Shown one piece after another: positions 22,714 through 32,245 of a DNA stretch of 64,000 nt. The notes below the pieces were generated by a model that saw only the letters and a list, made by a program, of their open reading frames with translations, was not told where the DNA came from and did not search any database. The stretch lies in assembly GCA_963675135.1 (NCBI GenBank), contig OY776119.1, positions 69,991,727-70,055,726 on the forward strand, read 5' to 3'. This DNA is from Galeopsis tetrahit (taxonomy: Eukaryota; Streptophyta; Magnoliopsida; Lamiales; Lamiaceae). Each line of letters starts with the position of its first letter. The first letter of the stretch is position 1. A program made the translations under genes and the position numbers.

Positions 22714-23618
22714 AATTATAACACTTGCACGACAACCATGTTTAGCTATTTTTACCATGTTAATTACCATTTCCACCCTTTGATTGACCTTTTCTAAATT
22801 ACTCAATATATTAAATAGGTCAAAATATATTCACACCAACCATGTTTAGTATGGGTTCTCCACTCGTCAATAAGTGCAGTTCCATTAATCTCACCTCGAG
22901 GGATCGAGCACATCCATTAAAAGAAGGATAAAAGTTGACCACCGAACCTTGCTTCGCAGATTAAATTCTGTAAACTCTTTATTAAATGAGGTGCAACAGA
23001 AAGCGAATGGGGTTTAGGTCAATATTGAAGCTCAAATCTAATGTAATAGATCTGTATTGCATGTTGTGGTTGTTACAGAATTTTGATCCATCTATCCACA
23101 TATTAAGCTTAAATAGTAGCAATGTTAAATTAATTGTGAACCTACTTGGTATGAAGTCATCCCTATAGTTGACCTACTTGGATTAAACGGTTAATTTAAC
23201 ATTGCTACCATTTAAGCTTAATATGTGGGTAGACAGATCAAAATTTTGTAACAACCACAACATGCAATGCAAATCTATTGGATTTGAGCTTCAACATGGA
23301 CCTAAATCCCATTGAAACCATCACCTTCTGTTGCTCCTCATTTAATAAAAAGTTTACACAATTTAATCTGTGAAGGGAGGTTCGGTGGTCAACTTTTATC
23401 CTTCTTTTAATGGATGTGCTCGATCCCTCGGGTGAAGACGCAATGGAACTGCATTTATTGAAGGGTGGAAAATCCATACTAAACATGGTTGGTGTGAACA
23501 TATTTTGATCTATTTAACATATAAAGTAATTTAGAAAAGGTCAATCAAAGGGTGGAAATGGTAACATGGTGAAAATAGCTAAACATGGTTGTTGTGCAAG
23601 TGTTACAATGATTAAACT
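22714..23618. repeat. Near-perfect long palindrome (inverted repeat, arms about 420 bp)
   Basis: The left arm 22714-23133 (AACACTTGCACGACAACCAT .. AGCAATGTTAAATTAA) is matched by the right arm 23191-23618 in inverse orientation, with a 57-bp loop. Examples are CATGCAATGCAAATCTATTG against its inverse near 23055, and GATCGAGCACATCCATTAAA against its inverse near 23410. Identity by eye is high, with small indels. No ORF in it has a known domain. Confidence 0.92.
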
Positions 23619-23716
23619 TGAAGAAACAACATGCAAATAATGATAAAAAATATGAAGAGGACGATTAAAAATTATAATGATAGAATACATACCTTGAAAT
23701 AGCTTCAAAATTTCAG

Positions 23717-24925
23717 TTTTTATAATCGAATAATACAAACTCACAACCAAGGGGATGAAAACAATAGTACCTGAAATTATGTATGTGATTTTTTGTTTTC
23801 TCCAATGAATTTAGTGATTGTGGGTAAGGACATATATAATGTGAAGATCAAATTATAATGGTGATAGAAAATAGAGATTATGAATATAGATTTGGTGTAT
23901 CTCAATAAGGAAAATTATAAGATATGAGAATTTATATTTGGTTGATTAGGATTTGGTGGTGTATCCCATTAAGGAGAACATGCAAATATGAAAATTTTTA
24001 TTTTGTTGATAAGGATATGATGTAACAATAAAATATCATCAATAATTTATCATAATTAATTAATATTAATAATTATAAGATATGAAAATTTATATTTGGT
24101 TGATTAGGATTTGGTGGTGTATCCCATTAAGGAGAACGTGTCAAACATGAAATTTTTTAGTTTGTTGATAAGGATGTGATGTAACAATAAAATATCATCA
24201 ATAATTTACCATAATTAATACTCCCTCCGTTCCGCTATAAACTTCCCCTTTCTTTTGAGTGTTTTGATTAAGAAATATGATAAAATAATAGATAAAGTAT
24301 AAGTGATGTGATGGTGAGAGAGAAAATAATAGATATGTATTAGATGAAGTATGATAAAATAATAGATAAAGTAGAAGTGATGTGATTGGGAGAGAGAAAA
24401 TAATATGCCAAAAATGGAATGAGAAACTTATAGTGGGACATCCATAAAAGGAAAGTGGGAAATTTATAGTGGGACAGAGGGAGTATATATTTATAATTAT
24501 AAGACATGATAATTTATATTTGGTTGATTAGAATTTGGTGGTGTATCACATTAAGGAGAACGTGTCAAACATGATTTTTTTTATTTAGTTGATAAGGATA
24601 TGATGTAGCAATAAAATATCACCAATAATTTACCATAATTAATTTATATTTATAATTATTTGAAAAAATAAAGATAATTTTGAAAATTTTATTGTGCACG
24701 GTCCAGTGGTCGTGTGCCATTACATAGATAATACTCAGTAAACTGTGCAAAATCGCAAAATATTCTGTAAGTGTGGACGTACACGATCCAAGAGCCGTGT
24801 AAAACTGCACGGGCAATGCTCTATGAATCGTGCAAAATCGAAAAACCTTCTGTAATTGCTCATGTGCACGACCCTGGAGCCGTAACAATACTACGCTGGC
24901 AAAACATACTAAACCGTGCAAACTG
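23717..24925 (-). repeat. Right arm of the long inverted repeat (putative MULE TIR)
   Basis: Inverse of 17387-18135. It is longer because a segment of about 160 bp (AATTTATATTTGGTTGATTA .. ATATCATCAATAATTTA) is present three times (from about 23911, 24071 and 24493) and because a Stowaway MITE lies between copies two and three. It ends in a diverged GTGCACG array at 24690-24925. Confidence 0.7.
24221..24483. mobile_element. Stowaway MITE in the right inverted-repeat arm
   Basis: A 263-bp element starting CTCCCTCCGTTCCGC and ending GTGGGACAGAGGGAG, flanked by TA. It is a close relative of the element at 20268-20540 over its whole length. It sits at the junction of two copies of the 160-bp unit, so it inserted after that duplication. 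Confidence 0.93.
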
Positions 24926-24933
24926 AAAAAATA

Positions 24934-25850
24934 ATCAGTGGTGTACTGTCCAATGGACATGGCATCCGAAACGCAAATAATAACTCTAAACCCTTTAAAA
25001 TAATGGTCATAGAAGTTATTCGACACTTGTACACAAAATACCGTGTCGTCGGTGGCGTTAACGACCTTCGATCCGTTATAATGTCAAAGGGGTCGCTCTC
25101 TCATTTATCGGGGTGTTCAACACATGTAATACGTCGATATCCATGTTATACACATTATTTGTATAAAATATCAGGTGGATCTAATAGAATGGTCGGTACG
25201 GTGTCGTTGGTGACGTTAACGACCTTATTTCCGTTATAATGTCATAGGGGTCGTTCTCTCGTTTTCGTATGCCAAATATGAAACCTAAGTTCCCCGATGG
25301 CATCGTTTTATAACTTAACATGTTTTTAAGAAGAGGACGACATTGTTTTACTAAATTTAACATGTTCGAAAACGATGCATAGTTTTATTGACAAACAAGC
25401 ATGATTTATATAACTTAGAATATGGTGATGGAGTGAAACGATCAATTATTAATCAGTGATGTACTGTTCAATGGACATGGCATCGCAAATAATCACTCTA
25501 AACCCTTTAAAATAATGGTCATAGAAGTTATTCGACACTTGTACACAACATACCGTTTCGTCGGTGACGTTAACGACATTCGATCTGTTATAAAGTCACA
25601 AGGGTTGTTCTCTCGTTTATCGGGGTGTTCAACACACGTTTTATGTCAATATCCACGTTATACACATTACTTGTATAAAATATTAGATGTATGTTGGAGA
25701 ATGGTCGGTATGGTGTCATTAGTGACTGTAATGAAATTCGTTCCGTTATAATGTCACATGGACCGTTCTCTCATTTATCGAGGTATTCAACACACGTTAT
25801 ACGTCGATATCCACATTATACGACGACATATTTTTACTAAATTTAACATG
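24934..25850. repeat. Two-copy tandem repeat, unit about 519 bp
   Basis: The sequence from about 24934 (AATCAGTGGTGTACTGTCCA) recurs from 25453 (AATCAGTGATGTACTGTTCA), including AATAATGGTCATAGAAGTTA, GTTAACGAC.TTCGATC and TATCGGGGTGTTCAACACA. Within each copy a shorter block with GACGTTAACGAC and CCGTTATAATGTCA is itself repeated. The short ORFs in it are mutually similar only because of the duplication. No domain recognised. Confidence 0.8.
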
Positions 25851-26309
25851 TTCAAACATTTTTCCGTCATTTTTATCTAAATTTTAAAACATGTATTTTA
25901 TATTGTTTTTTTTAGACTGCAATAGTTGAAACATGTATTATTACTCTTTTTCTCTAAATTTTAAGACATGTAGTTTTTAGGCCGAAATATTTTAAATAAG
26001 TATTATTAGTAATCTTGATGCAAAAAGAATAATTTAAAAAAAGTCAAATTTAACACCATATATCTTAAGGTAGATAAAATTAAAATTTACAATCAAATTT
26101 CACCTAAATAAAATCTTACAATATACATCAATTTTAAATGACTACATTCAAGAATTTAATCAACACCTGAACAAAAACAATAACAACAAAGATGAAATTT
26201 CTTCTAAATATAAATTTAATATGAAAACATTCATATTCTCTTCATGAACAACAACAAAAAAAAAAAATGTCTACATTCTTTGTGGACTACATAATTCAAT
26301 TACAAGAAG
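25851..26309. other. AT-rich spacer, no feature seen
   Basis: AT-rich DNA between the 519-bp repeat and the 3' end of the Ulp1-like pseudogene; a part may be that gene's 3' UTR. Confidence 0.4.
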
Positions 26310-26639
26310 TCAGGGATCAAAATAATGACCGAAAATGTCAAGTGCTAGTTTTTTCCTCAATTCCGGCATGTCATTACTACAAATTGTACTCACATCTTCC
26401 TGGATCAAACGCTCAATATACTTTATCATGAACATACCACAATCAAATCTGCATCAGAAGGAGTTTTAGTATAACGACTATATATAAAAACAAACACCAA
26501 AAACATTATAACATTCTTACCCATTAACCCGTTGAGCACATGGTATACTCTTTAATTGAAAAACCTTGATGTCGTATTTCTCATCTACTTTTGATCCTAT
26601 CAACTTAGGAATGATCTTTACAAAGGTCCTCATCATGCC

Positions 26640-27836
26640 ATGTAGGAGCGGCGGGACCTATGCCTATGGGGAGGAGGGCCATGGCCCCTCCTAAATTTTA
26701 ATCATGATATAGAGTATATATATGTATTAGTGTCAATTTTTATTATTATTTTGTTTGTTGGCCCCCTCCAGATTAATAAAACGGGATATGAGTCAATTTT
26801 GTCCCATAACTTTCAACCTTTTTTTAAACGTTCCCAAAAAAATTAAATGTATAAATCCAGTCCCATTTTTTTACAATTTATTTTGTTTTGGTCCCAAAAA
26901 AGTTAAATGTATCGATTTAGTCCCAAAAAAGTTAAATGTACCAATTTAATCCCAATTTTTTACAATTACATTTAACTTTTTTGGGAGCAAAACAAAACAA
27001 ATTGTGAAAAAATGAGACTAAACTAATACATTTATCGTTTTGGGATAAAAAAAACAAATTGTAAAAAAATGAGACTAAATTGGTACATTTAACTTTTTTG
27101 GGACCATATCAAAAAAGGTAAAAAGTTATGTGACTAAATTAGTTTATTAATTTATTTCCCTTAATAAAACTAACTAAAAGAGGCCCAATCCATTTTATCT
27201 TCCTTTTCTAATTCCTTTTCTAGTTTTGTTTCAAATCTAATCACCGCACTTTAATTATTCTTCAAATTTTTAATTTGTAATTTGCATTTAATATAAATTT
27301 AATCATTCAATTATTAATTAATGTATTTATAGAATTTATTTTCAAAGTAAAAGATAAACAAGAATTATATAAATAATTGTTGGTTAAGAGTTAGAATGCA
27401 AAATTTATTGTAGTTTTTCAATTTTTTATTTAATTCTTTTGTGATGAAAAAGCTATGTCCTATGGACAATACATTTTTTCTTTGAAAAAAAAGAATAAAA
27501 ATATTCAAGCATCTAAGTCAAACTCATCTATAGATAAATGATGAAATTCATCCTACAAAATCTTTGATGGTTGAAATTAATGAGACATTTAATATTCAAT
27601 CATTTGAACGTGATTCGAGATTACAACCATCGATATGGAAGTATATATCTCATTCATGTATATGTGATTTTCGTGACATGAAAAAAACATTTTAAATTTT
27701 AAAGGTTATATTTTGGAAATTCTATGATAATAAATACAGAGTATATTATATATGAGCTTGTTAGTGTATATTTTAAATTTGATTATTTCGAAATTTTACT
27801 GTTAGCCCCCCTCAATTACTCATTCTGGGTCTGCCC
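26640..27836. mobile_element. Non-autonomous hAT-like element in a Ulp1-like exon
   Basis: The ends read GTAGGAGCGGCGGGACC (left) and, inverted from the right, GGGCAGACCCAGAATGAG, resembling hAT ends of the AGGGGCGGACCCAG kind. Imperfect 8-bp flanks, ATCATGCC (26632-26639) and ATGATGTC (27837-27844), match at 6 of 8 positions. Removing the element and one flank leaves the peptidase reading frame open. No transposase ORF remains. Confidence 0.7.
26783..27160. mobile_element. MULE-type MITE nested in the hAT-like element
   Basis: A 378-bp, largely self-complementary element beginning GGGATATGAGTCAATTTTG and ending with a diverged inverse (..ATTTATTTCCC). It is flanked by a perfect 10-bp direct repeat TTAATAAAAC (26773-26782 and 27161-27170). 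A 9-10-bp target duplication points to Mutator-type insertion. Internal TTTTTTGGGAC and AAGTTAAATGTA phrases recur in both orientations. Confidence 0.8.
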
Positions 27837-29527
27837 ATGATGTCATGTCTACGACGGCTATTCATACTATCATAAATTTCAATCACTTCAGATTTCATAT
27901 CAACTTTCAGTGCAATCCAATGCTCGATACAATTAAAAGGGATATATAAGAATCTGCAACCCTTCCAAGACTTTCCTAACATTGGTGAGTCCCCCACGAC
28001 ATATCGAAGTAAATGTTTTACGCTCTTCTCTTCACAATAATCGTCAAAAAATGATTCTCTTATCAACAATTTATCCTTTTTACTTAAACTTGGTATTTCA
28101 CACATAAACAAATTAACTATATCCACAAGTCGAACAAAATACGTGTCTAGGAAACATGAATCCTGAAAATGAGATTTCACAAGCCACTTTCGTATATGAT
28201 ACATGACAAGGTCAATATGCTGTACAAATAAGACCGATTAAAATATGAATTAAAATTTGTAAGTTACTATAATAGTAGAATTATGTACTTACATCACTTG
28301 TAAGCCATTTTTTGTTGTTGCCCAAGAGGTCAGTAAAGAACTTTTTGATACAGAGCAAACAGGCGTATTCAAAAAATCTCTGCACACATTAAAAAGAACA
28401 GTGTTAGACCATAACCTACTATGAATGAACTACATATATTCAAAGCATGCAAATGCAATTACCTCCCATTTTTTTATAACCATTTATCAAGATCAGTTTT
28501 ATGGCTTCCTTCGTCAAAAGGTCTATGTGCATCAATCAATGTTTTTTTTACCGATTTTTCCACATGTGAAGGATCTAGGTAAGGAGAACATGTTGTGAGT
28601 CCAAGTTTGTGCTTTCGAGCCCCAACTAATACAAAGTGCGAATTAACATGTAAAAAAAAATTGAGAGATAAAATAAAAGTAAATCGTTCCTATTAAACGT
28701 ACCATCAACTTTTGACTTTGATCTTACGTCCTCTGTCAAAGAGGTCTCCACATCGATTAATTCACCTCCCTCCAATCTTGACTCCTCTATACAAGGAAAT
28801 TAAATATCATACATACTTATTAAACATGATCAATAAACATGTTAGTAAACGTACCAAACACAAGCTCGCATAACAAATGGTCAACTTTTGGACATAAAAA
28901 TAGAATAAGGTTTTTTTGAGTAAACGTACCATTAATTTTTGAGCTTTTGCCCGCGTCCTCATATTCTCCTTTGGTTTTATCCCCTATTACTCCATCTTCG
29001 TTCTTTTTAGCTTGACCTACACGTCACCATTAAATGTTACAATATCAAAATAAATCATAATATTATATTAAATTAAATACCAAGGAGAAATCTCCATGGA
29101 ACCTGCATGATCATCTGAAAAATCCTCTCGGAAATCCTTTAGATAACCTCCGACGTCACGATTTTCACCATTATCATGTGCATCTTCATTTCTTTTGGTT
29201 ATCAAATATATCAACCCATCCACTTTTTTATTCACTGCATTGATCTCAACCATGATCGGCTCTTTGAAATTATTCAATTTTTCGTCTATTATTAGGGAGA
29301 TGTAATCTCGCACTTCAGCGTTCAACCGATCACTAACAACAACACCACCACCATCTGCCGAGCCACATCCAGATGAAGGCTCAACATCATACTCAATGTT
29401 ACACTTTTCATCCTCCACGTCATCCAAATGAGTTAATTGCTGCCAAAATGTTTCTTCTTTCTCAACTTTAGTGGGCTCTAATTTGCATTTAACATTATAT
29501 ACTGCATTGCATGAAAGTGAGTTGTCT

Positions 29528-30760
29528 ATTGACAACAAATGCAGTTTGCTCTTGGGATATGACCTTGTCCATTACTCTTTTAATTCTGTTGGCCAAAAGC
29601 TTGGACACAATTTTGTACATACTTCCCACAAGCGAGATAGGCCTAAAGTCCTCTATTCGAGTCCGATTTTGGATTTTAAGGATAAGGGTAATGAAAGAAG
29701 CATTACAGCCTTTGCCCAATTTATTCGTAGACCCGAATTACTTGACAAAATTCACAATATCATCTTTAACGATCTCCCAAGGTTTCTTGATGAACTTAAA
29801 ATTAAAACCATCCGGTCCAGGGCTCTTATCCGACCCGCATTGCCAATCTGCCTTCTTCACCACGTCTTCAGTGAACTCCTTAACTAACCAATCTTTCTCA
29901 TCGTTGCTGAGCCTCCTGAATGTAATAGAGCCCAGATTGGGCCTCCCAGTCCACTACTTCCTTCTAAAAGAGTCCTGGAAAAAAGCATGGATCGCTCATT
30001 TTGTTTCTGTCACACCTTGGATCCACTAGTCCTTAACAAAAATGCCATCTATCTCGTTGGCTTTCCTCCTTTGGTTTACCACTGCATGGAAAAAATTGAA
30101 ATTCTCATTCCCATCCTTGATCCAGGTCGCCCTTGATTTTTGTTGAAGAAGGACACCTTTCATTGTTTTCTTGTCCTTCATAGTTTGTCTGCACTGTTTG
30201 ATCTCACAAATCTTCGAACTTAAAACATTCAGAAAGGGGGGTAATGTGACCCATACCTCTACGCTCTGACGAATTTCTCACCGTGTTGAAGTCTCCCATA
30301 AAGCATAAGATCCCTTCATTGTTGTTGTAAACATATTTTCATTCATAAAAAATAGCATACATTTCTGAACGGATGCAAGGCATGTACACATTCACTACAG
30401 AGCATTTAACCTTGTTCGGGCCCCAACATCCCTTGACCTCCAGTGCCCCACCCCTCTCTAAACACGCTTCCATAGTAAATACGAACCTCTTCCACGAGCA
30501 CAATAAGCCTCCTGACGCTCCATTGGACTTTCTGTATACTCAATCGAAATCCTCGCCCCCCCATAGTCCTTTGCAGAAGTCCCTAGTGATGAATTCCATC
30601 TTCGTTTCTTGAATGCAAACAAACTCAACTCTTTCTTTCGCAATACATTCCCTAATCTCGCTTTTCTTCACTCTACCCCTAAAACCCCTGATGTTGTATG
30701 TCATAAAGATCATTAAAAACCTGGGATAAAATCCTCCTCTGAACCCCAACATATGTGAAA
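29528..30760 (-). mobile_element. L1-type LINE fragment (endonuclease and RT start)
   Basis: The minus strand encodes an endonuclease N-terminus (MTYNIRGFRGRVKKSEIREC and FVCIQETKMEF near 30650-30710), with decayed sequence between, then RT motifs (GCNASFITLILK, DFRPISLVGSMYKIVSKLLA, ISQEQTAFV near 29530-29710). The order EN then RT is normal but the span is shorter than usual, so internal deletions are likely. The copy stops abruptly at about 29528 within the RT, without the 3' end that LINEs normally keep. Multiple stops and frameshifts make it non-functional. Confidence 0.8.
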
Positions 30761-30811
30761 GTGTGTTGTGTATGAAGTGTTTAAGTTTAAGTAGATTAAT
30801 GTTGTACTAAA

Positions 30812-31604
30812 TGTTGGGACAAATTGTATAACACTGACTCTAACAGAATATCAGAAATAATGACACACAGCGGAAGACTTGAAACACTAAAAACAAACAA
30901 GACATAATGGAAATATTTTTCACATAGATTTTATAAATAAAAATCTATGCGAGCCTTACGGCGAAATATCAATACTTATCTTCAAGTACAAATGTTGTGT
31001 GAAATGTTACAACAATAACCTTCACTACTAAAACTATAAACGAGGCAGGTGCCCAGTTTTGAAAACGAACTAAGTGTATAAAATTACACACTGTCGAAAT
31101 GCTAGTCTATCTATGATTACACTCTCGATAGATAAGAAAAGCACACAACCATACGGGTGGGATACTTCGTATGATCTAAAATGTATAACTATTGGCCACA
31201 ATTCCTAACAGGGATGAACGCTCGGTCTAGGAGATTGATCGAATAGAATACACTGAATTGTGGAGCCTTCCTTCGATATTTATAGAGTAGGGTGCGAATT
31301 CTAGAGGCTTCCAACATTGAGGTCCTATTTTTTAGTAACTCAACTTTCATGATCTTTCTAGATCCTTCTTGTATGCTCCAGGTCGTTCTAAAAGGTTCCA
31401 GGCTGGTCTAACACGTTCTGCAATGTTCTGGAGTCTTCCAGGTTCCAGATCCTTGTAGAAGCTTCTAGATCCTGCCAGAAATGAAACAACATTTAGATCA
31501 ACATTTAATGTAGCATTTCAGAAAAGACTTAGAAAAAATCTCGGAAGGTCAAATTAAGATGTTGTTGATAATGTTAAGGCATTTAAAAGTTAACAACATC
31601 TACA
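30812..31604 (-). repeat. 3' LTR of copia element A
   Basis: In element orientation it begins TGTAGATGTTGTTAAC and ends CAATTTGTCCCAACA, with TG..CA ends, 793 bp. It sits directly after a polypurine tract. The partner 5' LTR is not in the window, so the ends rest on the tract and the terminal dinucleotides only. Confidence 0.65.
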
Positions 31605-31620
31605 ATCTCCCACAATTTGA
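31605..31620 (-). other. Polypurine tract of copia element A
   Basis: Minus-strand CAAATTGTGGGAGATTG immediately upstream of the LTR start; this wording is common at plant copia 3' LTR borders. Confidence 0.6.
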
Positions 31621-32245
31621 CCTTTCGACTACAACACACCTGATGCACATATATTTCTATACATACTCAGTATTATGTACTCAGTTGAGGTTAACATCAT
31701 TGCTAAGTACTAGTCAAGACAATACCTGTTGTAATCGTTGGATCAAATCAAATGAAGATCAAGGATAATCTTATAATGATCCGTGCCATAGGATCAAGAT
31801 AATTTTACCCAAAACAGAACAAGTATAAACAATACACTTATTCACAACATAAGTAACTTTACTGAAATCCTAAGTTAAGTTTTGGAAGAACTACTTAAGA
31901 TTTAAGTAAGGCTCTAAAACAAAATCAGAGCAAACAAACAAAAATAGCTAAAACAGAATAGCTAAAACATCAGATCAAAAATAAAACAACTATGGACAAA
32001 AACTAAGACTAAACAACGTGCAGAAAACACATGATAATTTGTAAACAGATTAAGCAAAGGCAGTAAACAAATATCATCAAGTGTAACCATAATTAAGCAA
32101 GCTGCAAAACAATAAACAACCTATCATCTAAAAATAAATAACAAGTGTATCAGAATTTCAGAATTCAAACTTAAACATTAATTTACAGAGATTGAAACTG
32201 AATAAATATCAGATCTCCCCATGTCTTGCAGCTTCTTCCTGTTCA
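31621..32245 (-). other. Untranslated spacer of element A
   Basis: AT-rich spacer between ORF3 and the polypurine tract of element A. No ORF with a recognisable domain. Confidence 0.5.

Larger units (their letters stand above)
26310..29527 (-). pseudogene. Ulp1/C48 SUMO-protease-like gene of the type carried by Mutator-like elements (5' truncated, disrupted)
   Basis: On the minus strand, probable exons are 29103-29527 (partial), 28930-29016, 28703-28796, 28463-28625, 28293-28379, 27837-28219 continuing at 26521-26639 across a transposon, and 26310-26448. The N-terminal exon is acidic and ends in a coiled-coil-like stretch (NNFKEPIMVEINAVNKKVD). The peptidase part retains the catalytic His (CIEHWIAL near 27900), Asp (EIYDSM), the oxyanion-hole Gln (PCAQRVNG) and the catalytic Cys (FDCGMFMIKYIE, Cys codon 26439-26441). 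Breaks: a hAT-like insertion at 26640-27836, an in-frame stop in an A-run near 28475-28490, and a 5' end cut by LINE sequence at about 29527. ULP1-like genes are known passengers of Mutator-like elements (Kaonashi type); membership in the element with the long inverted repeats to its left is an inference. Confidence 0.8.

Noticed and set aside
24916..25751. Two similar plus-strand ORFs (107 and 78 codons)
   Set aside because: Their similarity comes from the 519-bp tandem duplication; composition and lack of conserved domain argue against a gene family.
29511..30029. 172-codon plus-strand ORF
   Set aside because: Antisense to the LINE RT fragment; it has no recognisable domain.
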